In this document: in pieces, positions 35,026 to 43,638 of the stretch
How the letters are laid out: every line of letters starts with the position of its first letter
How positions within the stretch are numbered: the stretch's first letter is position 1
Assembly: GCF_000293885.2 (NCBI RefSeq)
Contig: NZ_CP010945.1
Coordinates: forward strand, 5,910,001 to 5,974,000
DNA length: 64,000 nt
Source: Pseudomonas fluorescens NCIMB 11764
GTDB lineage: Bacteria > Pseudomonadota > Gammaproteobacteria > Pseudomonadales > Pseudomonadaceae
Direction: 5' to 3'
Program-made: the position numbers and the translations under genes
The notes under the pieces: model-generated
Databases searched by the model: none
The model's input: the letters and a program-made list of their open reading frames with translations, nothing else
Told to the model about the DNA's origin: nothing

Positions 35026-35956
35026 TTGGCTTGTATTCGGTTTGGTTTTTCATCAGGGCAAACATCACTCTGGCCAGCTTGCGTGCCAGGATAACCAAGG
35101 CCTGAGTGCCTTTTAGACCTCTGGCCAGATAGCGTTCGTAGTACGGCTTCCAGGTCGGCGAACGGCTGGCAGCCATAGCGCTATTGTGAAACAAGCGCCG
35201 GAACTCCGAGTCCCCTCGTTTAGAGAGTCGGCGCTTTTGATCCTTTTGTCCTGACTGCCTCACACGCGGATCCATGCCGAGGAAGGCGACGTACTCGTCG
35301 CTGTTGGCAAATTCCCCACGCATAAAAGCAGTGGCCGCTGCGGTGGCCGTCAGGAGCCCTACGCCCTCGATGGCCTGGCAACGCTTCACCTGATCATCAA
35401 TCCCACCTTCCTCAGCAATTTCCTTGAGCGTTTTCTGAATCATCTTTTCGAACTGGGCAATGGCGGCCAGAAGCTGGTTGAAGTGCTCTTTCAGCAAGGA
35501 TTCGTTTTTCCAGCTCTGCTTGAGTGCAACACAGGCCCGGACCAACTGAGCCCGACGGCGAAGCAGGCTTTTCATTTGTGTGTAAGCCTTCGGTGGCGGA
35601 TTCCAGATCCTCAATCTGTCGGATTCGCGGCTCAAGTAACGGGCCAGCAGCTCGGCATCCAACGTATCTGTTTTCGCCCTCATGCCTATTCCATCGCGGT
35701 ATTTGTTGAGGCGACTGCCATCGATGACGTAAACGTCATGGCCCATTTCATGGGCCATTTCCGTTGTATCAAGGTGATAGATATTGGTCGCTTCTAGCGC
35801 GATAGCGCTGTGCGCTGGCAGCGTCTTGAGCCATTGCTTCAAGGTTGATCGCTTGTTCGCGATATTTAGGGTCTTTTCCAGGTCGGATCGATAGATAACG
35901 ATCTCGTCCTTCGCCACATCCACACCGACGACCACCTGCGAATCCAGGATTGTCAT
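34994..35956 (-). CDS. IS110-family DEDD transposase/recombinase
   Basis: 320-aa enzyme. The N-terminal RuvC-like DEDD domain shows VVVGVDVAKDEIVIYRS (first Asp), AIALEATNIYHLD (Glu), and KTDTLDAELLARYLSRESDR (two Asp). The C-terminal Tnp20 domain shows EGVGLLTATAAATAFMRGEF, AFLGMDPRVRQSGQKD and RRLFHNSAMAAS with the catalytic Ser expected there. The ATG at 35956 follows the non-coding 5' end. The TAG stop lies 3 bp inside the element's end. In this family the enzyme works with an RNA from the non-coding end to join donor and target DNA. Confidence 0.94.
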   Translation of the reverse strand: MTILDSQVVVGVDVAKDEIVIYRSDLEKTLNIANKRSTLKQWLKTLPAHSAIALEATNIYHLDTTEMAHEMGHDVYVIDGSRLNKYRDGIGMRAKTDTLDAELLARYLSRESDRLRIWNPPPKAYTQMKSLLRRRAQLVRACVALKQSWKNESLLKEHFNQLLAAIAQFEKMIQKTLKEIAEEGGIDDQVKRCQAIEGVGLLTATAAATAFMRGEFANSDEYVAFLGMDPRVRQSGQKDQKRRLSKRGDSEFRRLFHNSAMAASRSPTWKPYYERYLARGLKGTQALVILARKLARVMFALMKNQTEYKPNSMFGCSPQT

Positions 35957-35989
35957 GGCACACCCTCCGAGCTAGGGTTTAGATACTTG

Positions 35990-36150
35990 ACGGGGTTCAC
36001 CGTTGCGCTGGCTTGTTTCTATCGTCGGTCCGAGCCGATGCATTCCTTATCGGCGCATTAGGTGAAGGGGTGGGACGAAGTCTCCCACGGTCTGTACTGG
36101 TCAGAGTCAGATGACGAGCTTTAGTCCCACCCACCCCTTCAAGTCTAAAC
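35990..36150 (-). ncRNA. Predicted IS110 bridge RNA
   Basis: The non-coding 5' end folds, on the transposase strand, into two stem-loops with internal loops. Loop 1: an 11-bp stem (36130-36140 with 36064-36074) encloses GCTCG on its 5' side (36119-36115) and GTGGGAG on its 3' side (36088-36082). GCTCG equals the left target and GTGGGAG pairs with CTCCCAC of the right target. Loop 2: stems TTCACC/GGTGAA and TGCGC/GCGCA enclose GAAT (36045-36042), equal to the element's 3' end, and ACAAG (36016-36012), which pairs with CTTGT at its 5' end. The guide order left target, right target, left donor, right donor is that of the described IS621 bridge RNA. RNA ends are not determined. Confidence 0.75.
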
Positions 36151-36155
36151 ATACA

Positions 36156-36240
36156 AGCGAGCCTGCTCGCGATGGCGGTTGAACAGACACATTTGCAGTG
36201 ACTGATCGACCGCTATCGCGAGCAGGCTCGCTCCCACAGG
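36156..36240. repeat. REP pair, left arm split by IS110
   Basis: The left arm resumes at 36158 after the IS (CGAGCCTGCTCGCGATGG). The inverted intact arm CTATCGCGAGCAGGCTCGCT runs 36213 to 36240, ending CCCACAGG. The first 10 bp of the left arm are at 34981-34990. Confidence 0.85.
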
Positions 36241-36258
36241 TTATGGGTGTTGCCAGAT

Positions 36259-36885
36259 TTATTTGCTGTTGGTCACCGTGTTGTAGCTGGTCATCAGATT
36301 GCGGTAGTCCGGGATGTGGTTGGAGAACAGGGTCGCCAGGCCTTCCACATCGTTACGCCAGTCGCGGTGCAGCTCACACGCCAGGCCGAACCAGGTCATC
36401 AGTTGCGCGCCGGAAGACGACATGCGGTCCCAGGCCGATTGGCGGGTCAGCTCGTTGAACGTGCCGGAAGCGTCGGTCACCACGAACACTTCAAAGCCTT
36501 CCGCCAGGGCCGACAGCGCCGGGAATGCCACGCACACCTCGGTCACCACGCCGGCGATGATCAGTTGCTTCTTGCCGGTGGCCTTGATCGCCTTGACGAA
36601 ATCTTCGTTGTCCCAGGCGTTGATCTGGCCAGGACGGGCAATGTACGGCGCATCCGGGAACAGCTCCTTGAGTTCAGGCACCAGCGGACCGTTGGGGCCG
36701 GTTTCGAAACTGGTGGTGAGGATGGTCGGCAATTTGAAGTACTTGGCCAGGTCGGCCAGGGCCAGCACGTTGTTCTTGAAACGGTCTGGATCGATGTCCC
36801 GCACCAGTGACAGCAGGCCCGCCTGATGATCCACCAACAGAACGGCGGCGTTATCCTTGTCGAGACGTTTGTAAGAAGTAGTCAT
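36259..36885 (-). CDS. YcaC-like isochorismatase-family hydrolase
   Basis: 208-aa cysteine hydrolase. Visible: NAAVLLVDHQAGLLSLVRD with the catalytic Asp, KLPTILTTSFETGPNGPLVPEL, and KKQLIIAGVVTEVCVAFPALSA, with the nucleophilic Cys in VTEVCV preceded by a cis-peptide pattern. Overall it resembles E. coli YcaC, whose substrate is unknown. GAGGATT precedes the ATG. It lies 72 bp after a pirin gene in the same direction and probably shares its operon, opposite a LysR gene. Confidence 0.92.
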   Translation of the reverse strand: MTTSYKRLDKDNAAVLLVDHQAGLLSLVRDIDPDRFKNNVLALADLAKYFKLPTILTTSFETGPNGPLVPELKELFPDAPYIARPGQINAWDNEDFVKAIKATGKKQLIIAGVVTEVCVAFPALSALAEGFEVFVVTDASGTFNELTRQSAWDRMSSSGAQLMTWFGLACELHRDWRNDVEGLATLFSNHIPDYRNLMTSYNTVTNSK

Positions 36886-36957
36886 GGGGTAATCCTCGCT
36901 TTTATATCGATGCCGAACGGGCCGGCGACTGGGTTTGGTGATTTCGTTTCAATCTGT

Positions 36958-37824
36958 TCAACCGCTCATCCGCCCAAACCGACCCGACTGAAAGTCGGCA
37001 AAGGCCTGGTGGATCTCCTGCTCGCTGTTCATCACGAACGGGCCATGGCCGACGATCGGTTCGTCGATCGGCTCGCCGCTGAGCAGCAACACCACTGCAT
37101 CGTTATTGGCTTCCAGACTGATCTGGTTGCCATTGCGTTCGAACAACGCCAACTGTCCTTCGCGCACCAGCTCCAGGCCGTTGACCTGAACCGTGCCGCG
37201 CAGCACCACCAACGCGGTGTTGCGGCCTTCATGCAGGTCGAGGGCCAGCAACTTGCCGCCGTTGAGGCGCAGGTCCCAGACGTCGACCGGGGTGAATGTC
37301 CGCGCAGGACCGGTGTGGCCGTCGAACTCGCCGGCGATCAGACGCAGGCTGCCGGCCTTGTCCTTGAGCGGGATTCTCGGGATGTCGCCATCGAGAATCG
37401 TCTGGTAACCGGCGTCGGCCATTTTGTCCTTGGCCGGCAGGTTGACCCACAGCTGGACCATTTCCAGGGTGCCGCCGGTTTTGGCAAAGCCTTCGGAGTG
37501 GAATTCTTCGTGAAGAATTCCCGAGGCGGCGGTCATCCATTGCACATCGCCCGGGCCGATCTTGCCGCCGCTGCCGGTGGAGTCGCGGTGCTCCAGTTCG
37601 CCCTTGTAAACGATAGTCACGGTTTCGAAACCGCGGTGCGGATGCTGACCAACGCCACGACGCTCGGTGGTCGGGGTGAATTCAGCGGGACCGGCGTGAT
37701 CCAGCAGCAAAAACGGGCTGATGTGTTTGCCCAGGTTGTCGTAGGAAAACAGCGTACGAACCGGAAAACCGTCGCCGACCCAATGGGTCCGTGGGCTGGT
37801 GTAAATGCCGATGATGTTTTTCAT
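36958..37824 (-). CDS. Pirin family protein
   Basis: 288-aa bicupin protein. The N-terminal cupin shows GVGQHPHRGFETVTIVYKGELEHRDS (metal-binding His) and GPGDVQWMTAASGILHEEFHS (His and Glu ligands). The C-terminal part shows ALVVLRGTVQVNGLELVREGQ and the pirin end GEPIDEPIVGHGPFVMNSEQEIHQAFADF (quoted by parts). Pirins include quercetinases and redox-sensing regulators; the role here is open. The ATG at 37824 follows GGAGG; the in-frame start at 37860 is rejected. It is divergent from a LysR gene, 104 bp away, the likely regulator. Confidence 0.93.
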   Translation of the reverse strand: MKNIIGIYTSPRTHWVGDGFPVRTLFSYDNLGKHISPFLLLDHAGPAEFTPTTERRGVGQHPHRGFETVTIVYKGELEHRDSTGSGGKIGPGDVQWMTAASGILHEEFHSEGFAKTGGTLEMVQLWVNLPAKDKMADAGYQTILDGDIPRIPLKDKAGSLRLIAGEFDGHTGPARTFTPVDVWDLRLNGGKLLALDLHEGRNTALVVLRGTVQVNGLELVREGQLALFERNGNQISLEANNDAVVLLLSGEPIDEPIVGHGPFVMNSEQEIHQAFADFQSGRFGRMSG

Positions 37825-37928
37825 GCTGCCTCCAAATCTGTGGTTTGACGCGATGAACAAAGCTTAAAACCGAACCCTTTGGTGCGCTAGACTGCAAAAA
37901 TCAGCCTTAGCGTTCTATATGGAGAACG

Positions 37929-38837
37929 ATGGTGGAAGACCTCAACACCCTCTACTACTTCACCCAAGTGGTGGAACATCAGGGTTTCGCCGCGGCAGGG
38001 CGGGCGCTGGACATGCCCAAATCGAAGCTCAGCCGGCGCATCGCCGAGCTCGAAGAGCGCCTCGGCGTGCGCCTGTTGCATCGCACCAGCCGGCATTGTT
38101 CGCTGACGGAAATCGGCCAGGCCTATTACCAGCGCTGCCTGGCCATGCGCGTAGAAGCGGAAAGCGCCGCCGAACTGATCGAACGCAACCGTTCCGAGCC
38201 CCAGGGCCTGGTGCGCATCAGTTGCCCGACCGCGCTGCTCAATTCCTGGGTCGGGCCGATGCTGACCCGCTACATGCTCAAGTACCCGCTGGTGGAGTTG
38301 TTCATCGAGAGCACCAACCGCCGGGTCGACCTGATCCACGAGGGCTTCGACATTGCCCTGCGCGTACGTTTTCCGCCGCTGGAAAACACCGACATGGTGA
38401 TGAAGGTGCTGGGCAACAGCACCCAATGCCTGGTGGGTAGCCCGGCGTTTGCCGAGCGCTTGTCGACGCCCGCCTCCCCGGCCGATCTCAGCGGTTTGCC
38501 CAGCGTGCATTGGGGCGCGGCGCAGCGTGAATACCAGTGGGAGTTGTTCGGCGCGGACGGCGCCAGTGCGCTGATTCGGCACGCGCCACGCATGGTCACC
38601 GATGACCTGCTGGCGTTGCGTCACGCGGTGCTCGCGGGCATTGGCGTCGCGCACCTGCCTTGCGTGGTGGTGCGCGATGACATCGCCGCCGGACGCCTGG
38701 TCGAACTGGTGCCGGGCTGGGCGCCCAAGTGCGGGATTGTCCACGCGATCTTTCCCTCTCGCCGTGGACTGCTGCCGTCGGTGCGGGCGTTGATCGACTT
38801 TCTGGGGGAGGAATTCAGTCACAGCGATATTGCGTGA
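37929..38837 (+). CDS. LysR-family transcriptional regulator
   Basis: 302-aa regulator. The N-terminal winged helix is clear (LNTLYYFTQVVEHQGFAAAG, RALDMPKSKLSRRIAELEERLGVRLLHRTSR). The C-terminal PBP2-type sensing domain (~90-295) begins GLVRISCPTALLNSW. It belongs to the CrgA-like LysR group, often next to pirin and hydrolase genes. Divergent from the pirin-hydrolase pair; control of that pair and of itself from the 104-bp shared gap is the usual arrangement. GGAGAACG precedes the ATG. Confidence 0.93.
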   Translation: MVEDLNTLYYFTQVVEHQGFAAAGRALDMPKSKLSRRIAELEERLGVRLLHRTSRHCSLTEIGQAYYQRCLAMRVEAESAAELIERNRSEPQGLVRISCPTALLNSWVGPMLTRYMLKYPLVELFIESTNRRVDLIHEGFDIALRVRFPPLENTDMVMKVLGNSTQCLVGSPAFAERLSTPASPADLSGLPSVHWGAAQREYQWELFGADGASALIRHAPRMVTDDLLALRHAVLAGIGVAHLPCVVVRDDIAAGRLVELVPGWAPKCGIVHAIFPSRRGLLPSVRALIDFLGEEFSHSDIA

Positions 38838-38877
38838 GGGATTCGACACGCGGGGCTGGCGGAGATTTTATTTCGGA

Positions 38878-38915
38878 CATAATATCAGCGCAGATTACAA
38901 CCATAATATCAGCGC
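38878..38915. promoter_or_regulatory. Direct repeat CATAATATCAGCGC x2
   Basis: The 14-bp word occurs at 38878-38891 and 38902-38915, 24 bp apart, directly before the thioesterase gene. It has the look of tandem regulator sites; no regulator is assigned. Confidence 0.5.
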
Positions 38916-38933
38916 CCGTCCGAGGACATGATC

Positions 38934-39473
38934 ATGCAGAGCCCCAACCGAGAAGCCACCCTCGCCCAATGGATTGCCCAGGAAGACGCCATGCGCGCAC
39001 GTCTGGCCGCCCCCGGCAGTCTGTCGATGGCCGAGGTCAGCGCGCTGTCGCCCAGCGAATTCTTCGACGGCATCGGCAACGGTGAACTGCCCTCTCCGCC
39101 CATTGGCACGCTGATGGATTTCATCCCCATCGAATGGTCGGCCGGGCTGTTCATTTTTCAGGGCACACCGGATTCGCGGCATTACAACCCGCTAGGCAGC
39201 GTGCATGGCGGCTATGCGGCAACCTTGCTGGACTCGTGCATGGGCTGCGCCATTCACACGCAGCTGAAAAAGGGCCAGGGGTATACGACGCTGGATCTGC
39301 GCATCAGCTATGTTCGTGCGTTGACTGGCGCCAGTGGGCCGGTGCGGGCCGAGGGCAAGATCGTCCATCTGGGACGTTCGACGGCGCTGGCCGAGGGGCG
39401 GATTTATGATGTGGATGGGCGGTTGTATGCGACGGGTTCGACGACTTGCATGATTCTTGAGGCGCGGGGGTAG
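38934..39473 (+). CDS. PaaI-family hot-dog thioesterase
   Basis: 179-aa acyl-CoA thioesterase-like protein. The hot-dog core is visible: HYNPLGSVHGGYAATLLDSCMGCAIHT (the HGG loop and helix), TTLDLRISYVRALTGASGPV, GKIVHLGRSTALAEGRIYD. The N-terminal ~55 residues (EATLAQWIAQEDAMRARL) form an extra helical segment. ATG at 38934 has GAGG at 8 bp; ATG at 38928 is too close. It stands alone between a LysR gene and dkgB; a CATAATATCAGCGC direct repeat lies upstream. Substrate unknown. Confidence 0.88.
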   Translation: MQSPNREATLAQWIAQEDAMRARLAAPGSLSMAEVSALSPSEFFDGIGNGELPSPPIGTLMDFIPIEWSAGLFIFQGTPDSRHYNPLGSVHGGYAATLLDSCMGCAIHTQLKKGQGYTTLDLRISYVRALTGASGPVRAEGKIVHLGRSTALAEGRIYDVDGRLYATGSTTCMILEARG

Positions 39474-39594
39474 CCTTTAAGATCAAAAGATTCATGACTT
39501 GCGGTAAACATTGCTTTGCCCCACCAGCGGTTTTTCTCAAGGATACGCACGCGGATACTCGTGCCCATTCCCACTGCAAACCCTGGAGTCATTG

Positions 39595-40398
39595 ATGTCT
39601 ATTCCCGCATTCGGTCTTGGTACGTTTCGCTTGCAAGGCCAGGTGGTCATTGATTCGGTGAGCACTGGCCTGGAACTGGGCTACCGCGCCATCGATACCG
39701 CGCAGATCTACGAGAACGAAGCCGAAGTCGGCGAGGCCATCGCGGCCAGCGGCGTCGCCCGTGAGGCGCTGTTCATCACCAGCAAGATCTGGGTGGCCAA
39801 CTTCGCCAAGGAGCGCTTGATCGACAGCCTCAAGGAAAGCCTGCAAAAACTGCAAACCGACTACCTGGACCTGACCCTGATTCACTGGCCTTCGCCGGAA
39901 GACCAGGTGCCGGTCGAAGAATTCATGAGTGCCCTGCTCGAAGCCAAAAAACTCGGCCTGACCCGGCAGATTGGCGTCTCCAACTTCACCGTCGACCTGA
40001 TGAAACAGGCGATTGCCGCCATCGGTGCCGAGCACATCGCCACCAACCAGATCGAGCTGCACCCGTACCTGCAAAACCGCAAGGTCGTCGAGTTCGCGCA
40101 GAGCCAGGGCATCCAGATCACTTCCTACATGACCCTGGCGTACGGCGAAGTGCTGAAAGACCCGGTCATCCGGCAAATTGCCGATAGCTTGCAAGCAACG
40201 CCTGCGCAAGTGACGCTGGCCTGGGCGATGCAATCGGGTTACGCGGTGATTCCTTCGTCGACTAAACGCGCCAACCTGCAAAGCAATCTGAAAGCCTGCG
40301 ACCTGACCCTGAGTGACGCCGACATGGCGCTGATCGCCGGTCTTGAGCGCGGCCACCGCCTGACCAGCCCCAAAGGCATCGCGCCGAACTGGGATTAA
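39595..40398 (+). CDS. dkgB: 2,5-diketo-D-gluconate reductase B-like aldo/keto reductase
   Basis: 267-aa NADPH-dependent reductase, the same length as E. coli DkgB and aligned throughout with it. Visible: [20 protein letters not shown] (catalytic Asp and Tyr), [17 protein letters not shown] (catalytic Lys), [19 protein letters not shown] (catalytic His), [31 protein letters not shown] and [17 protein letters not shown] (cofactor binding). The in vivo role is probably methylglyoxal or other aldehyde reduction. ATG at 39595 has GGAG at good spacing. It is convergent with the sensor kinase gene, with 3 bp between stops. Confidence 0.93.
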   Translation: MSIPAFGLGTFRLQGQVVIDSVSTGLELGYRAIDTAQIYENEAEVGEAIAASGVAREALFITSKIWVANFAKERLIDSLKESLQKLQTDYLDLTLIHWPSPEDQVPVEEFMSALLEAKKLGLTRQIGVSNFTVDLMKQAIAAIGAEHIATNQIELHPYLQNRKVVEFAQSQGIQITSYMTLAYGEVLKDPVIRQIADSLQATPAQVTLAWAMQSGYAVIPSSTKRANLQSNLKACDLTLSDADMALIAGLERGHRLTSPKGIAPNWD

Positions 40399-40401
40399 CC
40401 C

Positions 40402-43400
40402 TCAACCCTGCGCCAGGCGTTGGTCCAGCCGTGTCATGGCCTGCTGCAGCAGATCAACCGCGAGGTCAATCTGCGCAGCATGGCCCTCCCTGCAGGCACG
40501 CTCCAGCGTCTCGCAACACTCGATCAGACCGACCGCTCGAATCATCAACGCCCCACCCTTGATACGGTGCGCAAGCGTACGAAGCACTTGCTGCTGGCCG
40601 CTCGCATGCGCCTCGAGCAGTTCATCCCGATCAGTGCGATTGGTCATGACCACGTCGTGCAGCAATTGCGTGATCAACTCCTGGTCGCCACCGACGTATT
40701 GCAGCAAGCCGCTCAGATCGATCTCGGCGTTTGCAGATGCTTCGGTGGTCGACTCCTGCCCGTCGATAAATTTCGAGGCCAGCCAGGCACTCAGTTCCGG
40801 CAGGCCGATCGGTTTGAACAGGCAATCGTCCATGCCCGCCTCCAGGCAACGAGCCTTCTCATCAGGCTGAGCATTGGCGGTCAACCCCAGGATCAGCGTT
40901 GGCGGCAATCCCTGTGCACGCTCTTCATCGCGTATCGCCCCCGTCAATTCATAACCGTTGCACACCGGCATGTTGCAATCGGTCACGACCACATCAAACT
41001 GAAATTCGCGCCACATCTCGAATCCTTTCCGCCCCTCCTCGGCGACCATCACGCTGTGCCCCAGATAGCCCAACTGCCGGGACATCAACAGACGGTTGGC
41101 CGGGTAATCATCAACCACCAGAATCGTCAGCGGACGCGTCTGCTCCAACCCTTCGTCTTCGGGCACAGCGCAGGAGGGCAGCGCAAGCAACGCGGGCAGT
41201 TCAAGGCAGACATCGATCCGCGTACCCCGTCCAAGCGTGCTGTCTAGGAGCAATCGGCCGCCCATCATTTCGCACAACGTCCGGCTGATTACCAACCCCA
41301 GCCCGGAACCTTGCCGGCCTGAATGCGGATTGTTGCCGGCCTGCACGAACGAACTGAACAGTCGCTGCTGATCGAGTGCGCTGATGCCGATGCCGGTGTC
41401 TGCAATACGCAGGCTCACCGCTCGACGCCCCGCTACGCCAGGTTCGACCTGCAATGTCAGGCTCACTTCGCCTTCGCGGGTAAACTTGATCGCATTGCTC
41501 AGCAGATTGGACAGCACCTGCTTGAAACGCGTGGGATCGATCAACACATCGCAATCGCTTTGATCGCCCAGTTCGACGCGCCAATCCAGATTCTTCTGCC
41601 GTGCCAGCCCCTCGAAGACCCGGCACACCGACTCGACCAGCGAGCGCAAATTGGCCCGTTCCGGTGCAAGGGACAAATGCCCGGACTCGATACGCGCGAT
41701 GTCCAGAATGTCGCCAATCAACGCCAGCAATTGTTGGCCGGCACTGGATGCCACTTCGATGGCCGGACGGTCGATAACGCCTTTATCCGCCTGCTTCAGA
41801 GCCAGTTCGAGCATGCCAAGCAACGCATTCATCGGCGTGCGGATTTCATGGCTCATGGTGGCCAGAAACGTGGTTTTCGCACGGTTGGCATCGTCCGCGG
41901 CGTCCTTGGCGTCCTGCAACTGACTGAGCAATTGCTGACGCAGTCGAATCTGCCGACGCTGCCAGGCGATCCAGACCAGCGCCAGCAACAACAAGGCGCC
42001 GGCGGCGGCAAAGGCCTGGAGAATGTCCTGACGGTGACCCAGCCAGAAACTTGGCTCGACCATCAGGTCATTTCTCCAGTTGCTCGTCATTGCATCGATT
42101 TCTTCGAGTGGAATGCTGAGCAGCGCCTTGTCCAGAATCGAATGCAGCACCACCGCCTCGCGACCGGTTGCCAGGGTGCTGCGAGCAGGGTCGGTGCCGA
42201 CGGTGCTGGTCACTTGCAGCCGGTCCCGATACTGCCGTGAAATCATGACCCTGGCACCGATCAGCGAGTTGATGCCGCCATCCGCGCTGCCTTGGGCAAC
42301 CATTTCCATCGCTTGCGCCGTTAATGGCGCATTGACCAGTTTGATCTGCGGAAAGTGCTGACGAATGAACTCACCGGTGCTGTTGCCCTGGGTCAGGGCC
42401 AATGTTTTACCGGCCATTTCATCCAGTGTCCGGGGACTGCCCGGCGCGATACGCGTCACCAGCACATTGGGACTGGTCAAAAACGGTCGGGTGAAACGCA
42501 ATTCGGTTTCACGTTCGACGCTGGGGCTGATCCCGGCGACCAGATCGACCTTTCCGGTCCTGATCCACTCCAGCATTTGCGCCACTGACCGGGTCGGTTG
42601 AATGTCGAACTTCAAACCTGTGCGCAGGCTGATTTTCGCCAGTACATCAATGCTGATGCCCCGATACTTGCCCTCAGGGTCGATGAAGGAAATCGGCATG
42701 AGGTTTTCGTTGATCGCTACTCGGACGCGCGGGTGGTCGTCGAGCCAGCGTTGTTCGATCACGCTGAAGAGCGGGGCCTGAGTGCCTGCGATGGAGGTCC
42801 CGCTGCCGCCCCATCGGCGCAGGATGTTCATCCGTTCATTGGTCGGGATAGCAGCCAGCGCCCGGTTGACGATGCGTTGCAGCTGATGATTGTCGTTGCT
42901 CATCGCGAAGGCGAAACGACCGGACTCCAGAAGCGCAAAATCGGCCAGTTGAACATTGTTGAGGTAGTTTTTGCTGATCAGGTAGTTGGCGCTGATGGCA
43001 TCGCTGAGGACAGCATCCGCCTGACGGAACGCTACGGCCCCCACCGCCTCAAGCGTCGAGGGATACAGTTCGACATTCGCCTTGGGATAAAACGCCCGCA
43101 CTTGCTGCTCGGGCAAATAGTGGTAGAGCATCGCCAGCCGTTTATTGGCGAGATCGGGGTCAAGCGGCGCCGTCGAATCCGTACGGGTCAGCACGACGGG
43201 TTGATCGTCAGCATAGGCAGCGGACATCCGCAACTGTGGGTCCTCGACCTCGTAACGATTGGCTGTTCCCAGCAAATCAGCCTTGCCTTCCTTGATCGCC
43301 CGCACCGCCTCGTCTCGCGATGCATAGCGACGAACATCGATTTCCACCTGCAATAACTGCTTGAGCAACCCGGCATAGTCAGCCGTCAATCCTTCGTAAT

Positions 43401-43638
43401 CGGTGCCGGTGGTGGTGATGTCGAAGGGTGGATAATCCGGCGCCGAGATGGCCAGCACCAACCGGCCCTTTTGCCGCAGCAACCGCGAATCGGCATCCGC
43501 CAGTTTGACGTCGTAGCCGTCGACAGTGGAGCGTCCCAGCAATTTCAGGGTTTGCGGTTGTGCGTCGACGCGGGATATCCATAGACAGCCCAGCAGCGCG
43601 AGGAATAGCAGGCAACGCAAACGCCGGAAGGTCTTCAT
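40402..43638 (-). CDS. BvgS/EvgS-like hybrid sensor histidine kinase
   Basis: 1078-aa phosphorelay sensor. Order: signal peptide (1-26); two periplasmic SBP_bac_3 Venus-flytrap domains (~55-275 and ~300-520); membrane helix ~540-560 (ILQAFAAAGALLLLALVWIAW); HisKA with MSHEIRTPMN (His ~597); HATPase (SNLLSNAIKFT, DTGIGISALD, GSGLGLVISR); receiver with VVDDYPANR and phospho-Asp ~887 (DVVVTDCNMPVCNGYEL); C-terminal Hpt with LAHRIKGGA (His ~1024). There is no PAS domain after the membrane helix, unlike Bordetella BvgS. The start directly follows the stop of the response-regulator gene (TGAATG), so the two are co-translated. The ligand is unknown. Confidence 0.94.
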   Translation of the reverse strand: MKTFRRLRCLLFLALLGCLWISRVDAQPQTLKLLGRSTVDGYDVKLADADSRLLRQKGRLVLAISAPDYPPFDITTTGTDYEGLTADYAGLLKQLLQVEIDVRRYASRDEAVRAIKEGKADLLGTANRYEVEDPQLRMSAAYADDQPVVLTRTDSTAPLDPDLANKRLAMLYHYLPEQQVRAFYPKANVELYPSTLEAVGAVAFRQADAVLSDAISANYLISKNYLNNVQLADFALLESGRFAFAMSNDNHQLQRIVNRALAAIPTNERMNILRRWGGSGTSIAGTQAPLFSVIEQRWLDDHPRVRVAINENLMPISFIDPEGKYRGISIDVLAKISLRTGLKFDIQPTRSVAQMLEWIRTGKVDLVAGISPSVERETELRFTRPFLTSPNVLVTRIAPGSPRTLDEMAGKTLALTQGNSTGEFIRQHFPQIKLVNAPLTAQAMEMVAQGSADGGINSLIGARVMISRQYRDRLQVTSTVGTDPARSTLATGREAVVLHSILDKALLSIPLEEIDAMTSNWRNDLMVEPSFWLGHRQDILQAFAAAGALLLLALVWIAWQRRQIRLRQQLLSQLQDAKDAADDANRAKTTFLATMSHEIRTPMNALLGMLELALKQADKGVIDRPAIEVASSAGQQLLALIGDILDIARIESGHLSLAPERANLRSLVESVCRVFEGLARQKNLDWRVELGDQSDCDVLIDPTRFKQVLSNLLSNAIKFTREGEVSLTLQVEPGVAGRRAVSLRIADTGIGISALDQQRLFSSFVQAGNNPHSGRQGSGLGLVISRTLCEMMGGRLLLDSTLGRGTRIDVCLELPALLALPSCAVPEDEGLEQTRPLTILVVDDYPANRLLMSRQLGYLGHSVMVAEEGRKGFEMWREFQFDVVVTDCNMPVCNGYELTGAIRDEERAQGLPPTLILGLTANAQPDEKARCLEAGMDDCLFKPIGLPELSAWLASKFIDGQESTTEASANAEIDLSGLLQYVGGDQELITQLLHDVVMTNRTDRDELLEAHASGQQQVLRTLAHRIKGGALMIRAVGLIECCETLERACREGHAAQIDLAVDLLQQAMTRLDQRLAQG

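Larger units (their letters stand above)
34991..36155 (-). mobile_element. IS110-family insertion sequence in a REP
   Basis: The element interrupts a REP. Left flank CCTGTGGGAG (34981-34990) joins right flank CGAGCCTGCTCGCGATGG (36158 on) to give an intact REP. Read on the transposase strand, the target is GCAGGCTCG-CT-CCCACAGG, with a 2-bp CT core present at both ends (34989-34990 and 36156-36157 as AG). It has no terminal inverted repeats and no longer target duplication, as expected for IS110. Size is 1165 bp between the cores. The transposase frame is intact and a ~200-bp non-coding region lies upstream of it. Confidence 0.92.
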
